From Sulfuricurvum sp. (GTDB taxonomy: Bacteria; Campylobacterota; Campylobacteria; Campylobacterales; Sulfurimonadaceae): 64,000 nt of DNA. Made by a program: the position numbers and the translations under genes. The first letter of the stretch is position 1, and each line of letters starts with the position of its first letter. Below, one piece after another: positions 33,222 to 42,357 of the stretch. The stretch is taken from the NCBI RefSeq assembly GCF_023229695.1, contig NZ_JALNYS010000005.1:62001-126000 (forward strand), in the 5' to 3' direction. The notes below the pieces were generated by a model. That model ran no database searches, was not told the DNA's origin, and saw only the letters and a program-made list of their open reading frames with translations.

Positions 33222-33864
33222 TAGATAATTTGCTTTTAATTTCTTCAATTAAAGCATTGATTTCAATTGCTGCCTTGCTGTTTTCTTTGTATTCTTGAAC
33301 ACTTTTACCATTTGTGATTGAGCCGATAAAATCGGTTCTTCGACAAATAACAGAATCAAGAACCTGGAACGAACCGTCTTTTCCTATATAATTTTTTATA
33401 TCTTCAAGGTTCTTTGTTCTCGGGTCAATGTTATTCAAAACGACAAAAGGGATAATATCTACTCCTGATTTTATTTGAATATCCTTGATGATTTTCTCAT
33501 AGGTTTTTAAACCCTGAAGTTCAACTGTTGAATTGCTTAGTGGTGTGATAATCATATCAGCTGCTAGAGCTGCCAAACGATTAAGGCTTGAGTCGTAAGC
33601 TCCTGTGTCGCATATAATAAGCTTATCGTCATTGTCTAAAGCAATATACTTTTTGAATGACTCTGCATCCTTAAAAGTTTTGATATTTAGATTTTGAAGT
33701 CCGACTTGATTTCTCACATAATTTGATAAGGTAATTGTTTGTTGAACGTCTAAATCAACTACTTCGATTTGTTTGTTTAATATTTTTTGAAAAGTGATTG
33801 CAAGATTCCAGGATAGAGTTGATTTGCCGACTCCGCCTTTTTGATGATTGATTACTAAAAGCAT
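33217..33864 (-). CDS. parA: ParA-family partition ATPase (type Ib, ParF-like)
   Basis: 215 residues, the short form without an N-terminal HTH. The deviant Walker A KGGVGKST lies at 9-16 (K10 is the signature lysine), VVDLDVQQT at about 36-44 is the A' motif, and LIICDTGAYDS near 82-92 is Walker B. Such ATPases position plasmid copies before division. AAGGAG precedes the ATG. The repeats at 33884-33927 lie just upstream, where ParF/ParG systems keep their centromere. Confidence 0.85.
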   Translation of the reverse strand: MLLVINHQKGGVGKSTLSWNLAITFQKILNKQIEVVDLDVQQTITLSNYVRNQVGLQNLNIKTFKDAESFKKYIALDNDDKLIICDTGAYDSSLNRLAALAADMIITPLSNSTVELQGLKTYEKIIKDIQIKSGVDIIPFVVLNNIDPRTKNLEDIKNYIGKDGSFQVLDSVICRRTDFIGSITNGKSVQEYKENSKAAIEINALIEEIKSKLSI

Positions 33865-33883
33865 TTATTCTCCTTCGTTTATT

Positions 33884-33927
33884 TAATGGTTATTCATTGG
33901 TTATCTAATGGTTATCCATTATTTAAC
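33884..33927 (+). repeat. Four 11-bp tandem boxes, centromere-like (parC/parH)
   Basis: TAATGGTTATT, CATTGGTTATC, TAATGGTTATC and CATTATTTAAC follow each other without gaps, the last being degenerate. The 11-bp period keeps the boxes on one face of the helix. Position just upstream of parA fits a partition site that also serves as operator. Confidence 0.65.
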
Positions 33928-34062
33928 CAAAAGTATATCAGAAGATTTTTAAAAAATCTACTTTTAATGGATAAAAGTGTTTGGAAATTTGCAATTAAGA
34001 GAAATGAAGAGCTTATAAAGTTTGTAATATAATAAGAGATAAAACAAATCGGGTGAGAATGA

Positions 34063-34722
34063 ATGATTTCCTTTAATGATTTTATTGAGCTATTAGAAAA
34101 CTATGTTTCTGTAGCCTCTGAAGAGTATTCTGAGTTCGAAAGAACACGACACTCTCATTTCGTTTTTGAAGGGCTTGAAGGTTCTCACAAGAAGTCAATC
34201 AAGCATTGGATGAAGGTTTTGGATACTGGAACTCATTCTAATGGTTTATCTGAAGAAATGATGAATATCGGTGAGAGTATTGTTGAAAGAGCTACGACTG
34301 AAATCAAAGCGTTTTATTTCGGATTATTAAGTAATGAAGATAAAGTTTTTTTCTTACAAATATTGATGAAAAAAGAGATGAAGTTATTGAAGCTCGATTT
34401 AGAGAGATATAAGAACTATAAAAATGGAACTGAAGAAGTTGTGGTTCCAAAAAAACAAGCTGTTAAAAAGCCTGTGGTTGAAAAAATTGTTGAGTATAAG
34501 AATATTGTTGATGAAGCTACGATTAAAGCTCTAAGAGCAAAAGAATTTATAACTGTTAAGGAATTTACCATTTTATATAATATGTCAACGAGAACTCAAG
34601 CTACCTTGAGGGCAAGAAGGAGAGATAAAAATCCTCTTCCATGTGTTCAATTGGCAAAAAATGGAACAGTGAAGTACAAACTATACGAAGTGGAAATTTG
34701 GTTTGAAAATGAAAGAAGATAG
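34063..34722 (+). CDS. Excisionase-like HTH protein at the element end
   Basis: 219 residues. The C-terminal 60 residues (EFITVKEFTILYNMSTRTQATL...KYKLYEVEIWFENERR) form a MerR/excisionase-type winged HTH: helix, turn, helix, then a wing and a tryptophan-ended helix. The first 140 residues are helical and unrecognised. GGGTGAG precedes the ATG and TATAAT (34028-34033) may be its -10. Place at the edge of the element next to two 10-bp direct repeats fits a recombination directionality factor; a plain regulator is possible. Confidence 0.6.
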   Translation: MISFNDFIELLENYVSVASEEYSEFERTRHSHFVFEGLEGSHKKSIKHWMKVLDTGTHSNGLSEEMMNIGESIVERATTEIKAFYFGLLSNEDKVFFLQILMKKEMKLLKLDLERYKNYKNGTEEVVVPKKQAVKKPVVEKIVEYKNIVDEATIKALRAKEFITVKEFTILYNMSTRTQATLRARRRDKNPLPCVQLAKNGTVKYKLYEVEIWFENERR

Positions 34723-34725
34723 GGT

Positions 34726-34745
34726 TTTGATGCAGTTTGATGCAG
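34726..34745 (+). repeat. Two tandem 10-bp direct repeats near the element edge
   Basis: TTTGATGCAG occurs twice back to back, 4 nt after the excisionase-like gene. Excisionases often bind short direct repeats beside attachment sites. Base composition shifts to that of the chromosome within the next 100 bp. No att core could be recognised. Confidence 0.45.
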
Positions 34746-34936
34746 AATTAACTACACAAAAACTTCACATATTTTTTTGGATACACCTTGCAAACCACGC
34801 AAAATAGGGCGTTAAAAAATGGAATACATCACCGTTATAATTTGATCCCACTTTGCTCGAAGCACCACCGCCTCGTACATGAGGGGAAAATCGCCGTTCA
34901 CGGGTTTGTGATGAGTGAAGAGGGATTGCGGCTCAG

Positions 34937-36901
34937 TTATTCGGAGAGCTGATTCTCTTCGTTTTCAAGATTTTGTCCGATAAGAAGGGTGAAGCATGCC
35001 CCTTCGGCACTGTTTTTTAGGGTAATACTCCCTTTGAGATAGTGTTTTGCGAGACTCGAAGCGATGTACAACCCCATTCCCGTACCGTGATTTTTCCCTT
35101 TGGTCGTGAAATAGGGTTCGAAGACATTGGCAATATGCTCCTTTGAAACCCCTCCGCCGTTATCAAATATTTTGATCGCAATCTGATCGTTTTTCTGCGC
35201 GGTGGTGATGATAATCATCCCCCCTTCCTTACGATGTTCGGCAATCGCATCGATGGCATTGTAAATGAGGATCAGAAGGGCCTGAAGGAGAGCATTTTTA
35301 CGGCTGCAAATCATTTGGGTGAGATTGGTTTGATCGTTAAAAAAGATGTGATGTTTATTGAGGAGTCCGGAGATCAGGGTTTTTACCTCATTCATCAACG
35401 TCGCAATGCTGAAGGTGTCTACCTCATTTCCGGGACGCATGAAATCGCGAAAATCGTCAATCGTCTGTGAGAGGTATTGCAACGCCGTATTGGCTTTTTC
35501 ATAATGGGAATTCATGAGCTCATGGGTCAGCGTTCCGAACTCTTTTTTCATATAGATATCCTGAAGAACGAGGGCAATGATGTTGAGGGGTTGGCGCCAC
35601 TGGTGGGCGATGATTTCGATCGTCTCTCCGATCGTTGCCTGCCGTGACTGGTGGAGCATGATCTCTTTGCTCCGTTTTTCGGCTTCAATCGCTTTTTCCA
35701 TATCGGCGGTAATCTCCCGGACAAAGTGACTCATTGCACTTGAGAGGAGCGAAGTGCGGGCATGATGGTTTGTTTCTGCCGTTTTAACCCGATTCTGGGG
35801 GAACTCCCCTTCGCTCATCCCCAGTACGGTCATCGTCTGATTCAGAAAAAAATTGCATTTTTCGCACGGTGCATGGAAAAACTCTCCGTAGGTGTAAAAA
35901 CCGTTGGTCGGAGCGAACCGCTGGAGACGCAGGGTCTCTTGCTCAATATCTTTACCGACCAGCGAGAGGCGGGCGATGCAGCTGTAGATAAAGAGCGATT
36001 CGACCGGCTTGTCGTTGAAAAAATCGTTATCGGTATTGGCTCCGCTGATAATCCCCTCACTGTCACCGAAACCGAAACGGACACGGCTCCCCTCCTGCAT
36101 CGAACCGGCAAAACTGAGTGAGCCGTCATCGTGGCGCACCATAACGGCGCGGGCGATCGGCATCGCTTTGTCGGCGATGATGAGGGGAAATGCCAGTCCG
36201 ATATCGGGGAGTTTTTCAGCGACCAGTTTCCCCAGATAGCGTTGGTAAATAGCGATAATCGGGGTGTTGTCGAGTTCCCATACCCGGTTTCCGAGGGATT
36301 TCGTGATGGTGAAGGTACGTCCGAGCCCGACCCAATTGAAATGAAACTGGTTGTAGACTTTCAGCGCTTTGCCAAAAAGGATCGCCATCACGAAACCGGC
36401 GTTGGTACTCCCCTCTTCGGTAAAAACAAAGGTCTCTTTGAAACGGTGATCGTCCGAAGCCATCCCCCCCGCAATGATCAGATGGGGTTGTATTTCGGAT
36501 ATTCCCCGAAGAAGGACCTCTCCGTCGATATGGAGCCCTTCGGAGAAGAGTATGGCCGCTTTCGGCGGGAGAGAGGATCGGCTACAGAGGTTTCGGGTGA
36601 GTTCGGCCGCATCTTCGGATAGGTTGGTATTGGTGTAGACGATTGCGGTCTCTATTTGGGTAGCGCAAAACCGACTGACGGTAAGAAGGGTAGGGTGGAA
36701 GGTTAAATGCCCTGCATCCACTTTGGCTCCTGCCGTTGAACCGATGATTTTTGCATGGGGAATACGGGAACGGATTCGGGCGATCAGACAATTAATGGCG
36801 TCATAGGAATCCAATGAGGTAAATACCTGTACCAAAACCGTTTCGGCCTGACAAAATTCATCACTGATACGATCCGGATCGGTAAAGGTCTGCGTTTTCA
36901 T
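34937..36901 (-). CDS. FIST-domain sensor histidine kinase
   Basis: 654 residues with no membrane segment. FIST_N and FIST_C domains (about 20-220 and 230-365) sense small ligands, possibly amino acids. A CEKCNFFLNQT segment follows, then a coiled coil and a kinase core with the HisKA box IAHQWRQPLN (H433), an N box (LLILIYNAIDAI) and G boxes DNGGGV and GTGMGLYIA. It would phosphorylate a separate response regulator; none is adjacent. First chromosomal gene beyond the element. Confidence 0.85.
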   Translation of the reverse strand: MKTQTFTDPDRISDEFCQAETVLVQVFTSLDSYDAINCLIARIRSRIPHAKIIGSTAGAKVDAGHLTFHPTLLTVSRFCATQIETAIVYTNTNLSEDAAELTRNLCSRSSLPPKAAILFSEGLHIDGEVLLRGISEIQPHLIIAGGMASDDHRFKETFVFTEEGSTNAGFVMAILFGKALKVYNQFHFNWVGLGRTFTITKSLGNRVWELDNTPIIAIYQRYLGKLVAEKLPDIGLAFPLIIADKAMPIARAVMVRHDDGSLSFAGSMQEGSRVRFGFGDSEGIISGANTDNDFFNDKPVESLFIYSCIARLSLVGKDIEQETLRLQRFAPTNGFYTYGEFFHAPCEKCNFFLNQTMTVLGMSEGEFPQNRVKTAETNHHARTSLLSSAMSHFVREITADMEKAIEAEKRSKEIMLHQSRQATIGETIEIIAHQWRQPLNIIALVLQDIYMKKEFGTLTHELMNSHYEKANTALQYLSQTIDDFRDFMRPGNEVDTFSIATLMNEVKTLISGLLNKHHIFFNDQTNLTQMICSRKNALLQALLILIYNAIDAIAEHRKEGGMIIITTAQKNDQIAIKIFDNGGGVSKEHIANVFEPYFTTKGKNHGTGMGLYIASSLAKHYLKGSITLKNSAEGACFTLLIGQNLENEENQLSE

Positions 36902-36976
36902 ACGAGTATTGTACAGTATGAGGGAACGAGAAGTGACGAAATTGATAAAAAAGTGTAATACGATCGGTTAACTTCC

Positions 36977-37022
36977 TTATGCCATGACCCGGTGTAAAGG
37001 GCGGGCGTAGGGTTGAATCAGC
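36977..37022. repeat. 46-bp copy of the 3' end of the Cache-CheW gene
   Basis: Identical to 38073-38118, which is the last 15 codons and stop of the 859-residue gene. Beyond 37022 the likeness continues in weaker form, with a 2-nt difference that breaks the frame. This is therefore the decayed end of a paralogue, standing 63 bp before the DUF3800 gene. Confidence 0.65.
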
Positions 37023-37084
37023 CGGGCGGGAATAGTTTAGGAATATCTGTATTAAAATACACAAGATGAACAAATGGGGATAAT

Positions 37085-37828
37085 ATGCAATTTATTTTTA
37101 TAGATGAGACGGGAAATAGTGGGTTTGACCTCGATAATGAAGAGCAACCGTTTCATATTCTCTTTGGTGTTATCATCGAACATCGGACACTTCCTACGAT
37201 ACAAAATGAACTTTTACGCATCGCTAAAAATCATTACGAGTCCTTCGATAAAAGTGATTTTGAGTTCAAAGGATTCGATCTCTACAAAGGTAAAGCATTT
37301 AACAAAAATAAAAAAGTAAATGAGCGGATCGCAATCACAGAAAAAGTGTTTGAAATATTTAGGAAGTATGAGCTAAAAACGATCACGATCATCATCGATA
37401 AACAGCATCTCAAAAACAAGTATAAAAACCCGATGCACCCCCATCAACTGGCATTTCGTTTTATGGTGGAAAAGTTTGAAAGCTATCTGATTAAAAACCA
37501 AAAATTCGGGTTGATGGTATGTGACGAAATCAAAGAACACGAACAAAGCCTCATCGAAGATTTGGAATCGTTCAAACGGCAGGGGACATCGATAGGGAGT
37601 TATGACAATATCGTTCCTCAAAACATTTTAGACTCGGTGCATTATGTCAAATCACATAACAGTTGGGGGATACAGCTGAGTGATGTCGGCACTTACTTCG
37701 TCAGCAAATATTTTAGATTGCTTATCAAACAAAACACACTACATGAAGAATTATCAAGAAGTGAACTACAAATAAAAGAGATGGTGGAAAAAAATCTGAT
37801 AGAAAGAGAAATAAAAGTATTTCCCTAA
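37085..37828 (+). CDS. DUF3800 protein
   Basis: 247 residues. FIDETGNSG (residues 4-12, with D7 and E8) and a later QLSDVGTYF are hallmarks of DUF3800, a family thought to have an RNase H-like fold and often found in mobile and defence islands. It is more AT-rich than its neighbours and stands between a duplicated 46-bp sequence, signs of insertion. The substrate is unknown. The following 240 bp hold no further gene. Confidence 0.75.
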   Translation: MQFIFIDETGNSGFDLDNEEQPFHILFGVIIEHRTLPTIQNELLRIAKNHYESFDKSDFEFKGFDLYKGKAFNKNKKVNERIAITEKVFEIFRKYELKTITIIIDKQHLKNKYKNPMHPHQLAFRFMVEKFESYLIKNQKFGLMVCDEIKEHEQSLIEDLESFKRQGTSIGSYDNIVPQNILDSVHYVKSHNSWGIQLSDVGTYFVSKYFRLLIKQNTLHEELSRSELQIKEMVEKNLIEREIKVFP

Positions 37829-38025
37829 AAGCCATCGAGTCATACGGCTATGTCAGTCCACAACCTAACCCGATGAGAAATTATACAACGAAAAATAAAC
37901 TTTTAGATAAACGGAGTTAAGAAAAACCGAATTTTTGGTACAAAATTCATAAAATCTTAATTCGCTCCACTTTAGCCATCAATTAAACTCGATATCCGTA
38001 AAGGAGAGATTTAAAAGGGAAAATT

Positions 38026-38055
38026 GCTTCGGTCGAAGAAAAAATCGCCCGAAGC
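38026..38055 (-). terminator. Terminator of the Cache-CheW gene
   Basis: GCTTCGG (38026-38032) and CCGAAGC (38049-38055) flank a loop; on the minus strand this hairpin lies 17 nt past the stop and is followed by AATTTT. Confidence 0.55.
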
Positions 38056-38072
38056 GTTCACCCTTAAAACCT

Positions 38073-40652
38073 TTATGCCATGACCCGGTGTAAAGGGCGG
38101 GCGTAGGGTTGAATCAGCTGGGTGTAGATTTTCGGGATATCGAGGATTGAAATCATTTCGTTTCCGAAATCTTCGGCACGGTCGGGGATAATGACCGCTT
38201 TGGTCAGAGAATTCTCATTTTTCAGGATATTATTGTAATGGCTGATGGAGCGAAGCGGAATCTCCGGGCTGCTGTAGATCGCATCGACGGCCAAACCGAT
38301 ATAGACCATCTGGTCGTGGATATGCGCTTTTACGAGGATGATCGTATCGTGCTCTTTGTCGTATCTCTTCTCCATGCCGAGCAATTTTGCCAGAGAGATG
38401 ACGCTCACCATCCGTTTTTCATAACTGATGACCCCGAGATTGTATTCGCTTGCGTGCAAAATGGTGGTAAGCTCCTGATGGATGAGAGAACAGACGACAT
38501 TTTTGGATTCGATGGCAAATACCGAACCGCCGATGAAAAAAGTGGAAATCTCACACGTCTCTTCCAAGCCGGCCGCTTTGGGATAAACGTAGGTGCGTTT
38601 GGAGGGTTTTTCAATGGATTCTGTCTGACACTCGCCGATGGGACGGTAGAGGAGGGCAATCACATCGTTCTCGTATCCGTTGGTTTGTTTGTATTCGCGG
38701 TAGCCGTTCGCGCAGGTCGCCCCTACACCGTAATACAATCCCTCATAGAGGATGATTTGCGCATCACTCTTGCCGCATGCGAGAGTGAGAAGCGAATCGG
38801 GGAGGGGAACGGTCGTCCCGACGGTGATGGAGGGATTCGTCGAGGAAAGGACGCAGCCGCTTCGGTCGATGTAGAGGGCGAATATTCCGTCTTTTACCTC
38901 ATGGGTTTCATTTTTCGGGAGTATATCGTGAAGCATCGCTTTGAGTTGCGGTTCCGAGTCAAAAACGATTCCGATTCCACCGACGCTTTCGTCGTGAAAA
39001 TTTCGGATGCAGGCGTTGTAGATGTAGGTTGAACGGTGGTTGTAAAACGGGCTGGATTCGAAATACGAAACGGTATACTCTTGCGTCGTTTCGAGACGGA
39101 GGGCATCGGACGCCCACGAATACCCCACCTTTTTACCGATGATGGAGGAGTCGTCCGGATTGGAAACAGCGATAACGATACCGTCACGGTTATAGATAAA
39201 CATGGTGCTGTAGACGGTATAGAGGGTGTTGATATAGCTGAGCAGCTTTCCCATGCTCTCCCGGTCATGATCATCGGTATGGGGTTTGGACAAGATTTTT
39301 CTAAAGGTGGTGGTGAGCGCCCACCATCGGCAATCGTTTGCCCGTTCATACAGATTGCGGTCCATAATGTCGATGGCCAGCGAAGATTGAAACTTTAAAT
39401 CTTCGAGGTAGCGGATGTGCATGGCCGTATTGAGATTGGCCACGGTATGGTCGAAAATCCGTTTGGTCTCTTCCCCCGTTTTGGAGATTTCGTTCAGGAG
39501 GGATTTCGTAAACGGATTCTCGTTGTTGGAGGCATTGGCGATTTGTACGTTTCCGTTCCAGACGGTGATGTCAAGCTCGGTTTGGATTTTTTTCGCCTTA
39601 TCCAAAATGTCGGTGAGTTCTTGAGGAAAATAGGCGGTTGTTTTTGTGACGCTCTCTAAAAATCCGTTTTTTATCAACGCGGGTTTGGAGGAAGAGCGGA
39701 AAGCCAGATGGAGGGGAACCATAGCATGTCCGACCCATCCCGGACCGGTATACCCTTGGTAGCCGGTTGTTTTGAGGGCTTTATAGAGATATTCGAATCC
39801 CGCATAGTAGGTGAGGTGCGTTTCGTTGTTCCGCGCCTCCAAATTAGCACCGATCGGAACATGATGGGGGGCGGAGGAGGCGATTACCTCCCCGTGCGAA
39901 TTGAGCATTTCGAGGGAAATATAGGGGTTTTCACGGTTAAGTTTATGAAAAATACTTTTTAACTCATCTTCGAAGCGGAAAACAAGGGACAAAACACCCA
40001 GCGGCGTATCGTCTTGGGGATGATTGACACGGTAGGAGTAGATCAGCGAGGGTTTGTTGTGGGTCAGATCGCTGGAACGGAACGTTTCGACATATCCCTG
40101 ATGGGTTTTGAGAGACTCCTGAATCAGGGGATCTCGCGAGACGGTGAGGGGATTGGTCTCATCAAGCTGCACTAATACTTTTCCCTTGGTGTCGAGGAGG
40201 ATGATATTTTCATAGACGCTGTATTTGGTGACGTATTCTCGAAAACGTGCTGCGAGGGCCCCCTTTTTTTCAATTTTAATCCGCCGTAGCTCTTCGGAGA
40301 TCGAAAAATCGGAGGTACTTAAAAAGTGAAGATAGTGGCGGATATCATCATCCGTCGCCAAAAAACCGATATCGGCGGTCCGTTCAAACAAATTACGGAT
40401 GAGCATGTCGATCGCGGATTGGGCTTTGGATTGAAGTTCATCCAGCGTTTTATTGAAGGTTTCCTGCGTGAGACGCATCAACGGCTCGTCCAGCAGATCT
40501 TCGAAGGCTTTGCGGGTTTCGCTGGTGTCCATACCGATATTGGACATGGACCCCAAAAGGGTGAGAAGATCCCATTTGTCCGAAAGCGAACTCATATTTT
40601 TTTCGAAATTTTGTACATCGGGCATATAGTCGATGAGGTGGTCACGTTGCAT
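38073..40652 (-). CDS. Cache-containing chemotaxis protein with C-terminal CheW domain
   Basis: 859 residues. Two segments resemble Cache sensor domains: about 120-330 (ENIILLDTKGKVLVQ...) and about 440-650 (STMFIYNRDGIVIAVSNPDDSSIIGKK..., then FALYIDRSGCVLSSTNPSI). The C-terminal 150 residues (ISTFFIGGSVFAIESKNVVCSL...MVSVISLAKLLGM) read as a CheW domain that would bind CheA. No transmembrane segment is visible, so the Cache parts, normally extracytoplasmic, seem to be inside the cell. It may couple a cytoplasmic signal to the chemotaxis array. Confidence 0.7.
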   Translation of the reverse strand: MQRDHLIDYMPDVQNFEKNMSSLSDKWDLLTLLGSMSNIGMDTSETRKAFEDLLDEPLMRLTQETFNKTLDELQSKAQSAIDMLIRNLFERTADIGFLATDDDIRHYLHFLSTSDFSISEELRRIKIEKKGALAARFREYVTKYSVYENIILLDTKGKVLVQLDETNPLTVSRDPLIQESLKTHQGYVETFRSSDLTHNKPSLIYSYRVNHPQDDTPLGVLSLVFRFEDELKSIFHKLNRENPYISLEMLNSHGEVIASSAPHHVPIGANLEARNNETHLTYYAGFEYLYKALKTTGYQGYTGPGWVGHAMVPLHLAFRSSSKPALIKNGFLESVTKTTAYFPQELTDILDKAKKIQTELDITVWNGNVQIANASNNENPFTKSLLNEISKTGEETKRIFDHTVANLNTAMHIRYLEDLKFQSSLAIDIMDRNLYERANDCRWWALTTTFRKILSKPHTDDHDRESMGKLLSYINTLYTVYSTMFIYNRDGIVIAVSNPDDSSIIGKKVGYSWASDALRLETTQEYTVSYFESSPFYNHRSTYIYNACIRNFHDESVGGIGIVFDSEPQLKAMLHDILPKNETHEVKDGIFALYIDRSGCVLSSTNPSITVGTTVPLPDSLLTLACGKSDAQIILYEGLYYGVGATCANGYREYKQTNGYENDVIALLYRPIGECQTESIEKPSKRTYVYPKAAGLEETCEISTFFIGGSVFAIESKNVVCSLIHQELTTILHASEYNLGVISYEKRMVSVISLAKLLGMEKRYDKEHDTIILVKAHIHDQMVYIGLAVDAIYSSPEIPLRSISHYNNILKNENSLTKAVIIPDRAEDFGNEMISILDIPKIYTQLIQPYARPLHRVMA

Positions 40653-40849
40653 AATAGCTCCTATAAAAATAAATATATGGATTACTTGGATGACAGTATA
40701 AAGTTGAATGGAGGTAAAAAAATCGATGTGATGTCTAAAAAATAATCATAAATAGGATTTTGTGAGAAGTTTATGATGAAATCAGGGGTAAAAGTGGCTA
40801 TTTTTTCATTACAAAGAGGATAAAAAACATACAGAAGTCAATGTGCCCC

Positions 40850-42286
40850 TCAGGAGGAGCAACTGAGTTTTAAATTTTTGAAGTGCAGCGGGGTGGGGCC
40901 GGCGTAACGCTCATATGAGGGGTGTTCGTCATACGGATTTTGCGCGATCTTTAAGAGGGTATTGACGAGGGTGAAATCCCCTTTTTCAGCCAAATCGATA
41001 GCCTCTTGGAGGATATAGTTTTTGAGGACGTATTTCGGATTGGTACGTACCATCTTTTCGTGGCGTTCGGAAGACGAAGAGGTGTTGCGTTTGAGCCGTT
41101 CATCATAGCGGATCAGCCACTCATTGAGCTGATTCGGGGCTAGCGTAAGGGCCAGTAGGGGAGCTTTGTCTCCGTTATAGCGGCTGAGTGTCCGGAAAAA
41201 GGGGGTCATATCGACCCGGCCGTTTTCGAGAACGGAAAAAAGCGATTTTAAAAGGTCGCCGTCGTCGTCTGAAATCGTATCCAGTCCCAGTTTCTGTGTC
41301 AGCAAATCCATCAGTTTTCCGGTGAAATATTCGCCGTATCTATCGAGTTCCATCTCCAGCTTATCGGCGCTAATGAGGGGGGAGAGGGCATGGGCGAGCC
41401 GGGAGAGGTTCCAATACCCGATGCGGGGCTGGTTGTCGTAGCTGTAGCGCCCTTCGTGGTCGGTATGGTTGCAGATATAACCGCTCTCAAACGTATCCAA
41501 AAAGGCGTAAGGGCCATAATCGATCGTGAGGCCCGCAGCAGACATGTTATCGGTGTTCATCACTCCGTGGTTAAATCCGACCGCTTGCCAGTGTGCCATC
41601 AATTCCGCCGTCCGCTTGACGATTTCACGAAACATCTTTCGATAAGGTTCCTCCTGATCCAACAAGTGAGGGAAAGATTCACGGAGTAAAAAATCGGCCA
41701 GCGATTCAAGCTCTCGAAATCGATGGGTATGAAAAAAATACTCGAAACTTCCAAAGCGGATCCAGGAAGGGGAGAGGCGCAGGACGATGGAACCCCGCTC
41801 CCATTTTTCCCGAGCCACGTTTTCATCCGAACTGATAATGGCAAGCGCCCGGCTGGTCGGAATCGCCAGTGCGTGCATCGCTTCGCTCATCAGATATTCG
41901 CGGATGGAGGAGCGTAAGACGGCGCGACCGTCGCCTTGGCGGGAGTAGAGGGTTTGCCCCGAACCTTTAAGCTGAAGGTTCCATCCGTTTACCCATCCCA
42001 GATTGATCGCCCTTCCGTCTCCCAGACGGGGGACGTAATGACCGAACTGGTGCCCGGCATAACACATGGCGTAGGGGCGCGAACCGTTGAGTGTCAGTGA
42101 GCCGTTGAGGAGCGCTTCGAATTCGCCGGCCGACAGGAGTTCGGGATTGAGTCCCAGAAGAGAGGCCGCTTCGGGGTTGTAGCTGACTAAAATCGGATTT
42201 TTAAGCCCGGTCGGGGATACTTCGTGATAGAAGATCGGATCCAGATCGAGGTAGGGGGTTTGGAGGGTTAGGTTATCTAGTTTCAT
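40850..42286 (-). CDS. selO: SelO/YdiU protein adenylyltransferase (AMPylase)
   Basis: 478 residues, normal family length. Conserved blocks include YAGHQFGHYVPRLGDGRA (about 96-113), LKGSGQTLYSRQGDGRAVLRSSIREY (about 125-150) and HGVMNTDNMSAAGLTIDYGP (about 240-260) with the metal-binding Asn/Asp. SelO is a pseudokinase fold enzyme that transfers AMP from ATP to protein Ser/Thr/Tyr in redox homeostasis. The C-terminal CxxU/C motif is reduced to CSS. It stands alone, 71 nt after fapA. Confidence 0.9.
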   Translation of the reverse strand: MKLDNLTLQTPYLDLDPIFYHEVSPTGLKNPILVSYNPEAASLLGLNPELLSAGEFEALLNGSLTLNGSRPYAMCYAGHQFGHYVPRLGDGRAINLGWVNGWNLQLKGSGQTLYSRQGDGRAVLRSSIREYLMSEAMHALAIPTSRALAIISSDENVAREKWERGSIVLRLSPSWIRFGSFEYFFHTHRFRELESLADFLLRESFPHLLDQEEPYRKMFREIVKRTAELMAHWQAVGFNHGVMNTDNMSAAGLTIDYGPYAFLDTFESGYICNHTDHEGRYSYDNQPRIGYWNLSRLAHALSPLISADKLEMELDRYGEYFTGKLMDLLTQKLGLDTISDDDGDLLKSLFSVLENGRVDMTPFFRTLSRYNGDKAPLLALTLAPNQLNEWLIRYDERLKRNTSSSSERHEKMVRTNPKYVLKNYILQEAIDLAEKGDFTLVNTLLKIAQNPYDEHPSYERYAGPTPLHFKNLKLSCSS

Positions 42287-42357
42287 AGGAGAGTTTTACC
42301 CCAAAAAACTGAAACCTTTCGGGGGAGAAAGACTCACCTCTCTTTTTTAAACTCTAT

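Noticed and set aside
33884..33927. CRISPR-like short tandem repeats
   Set aside because: The 11-bp units are contiguous with no spacers and lie before parA, which fits partition boxes.
34835..34866. Stretch with GATCCC...GCACCA resembling a tRNA 3' end at the element edge
   Set aside because: The T stem and acceptor stem cannot be paired properly and no upstream part of a tRNA is present.
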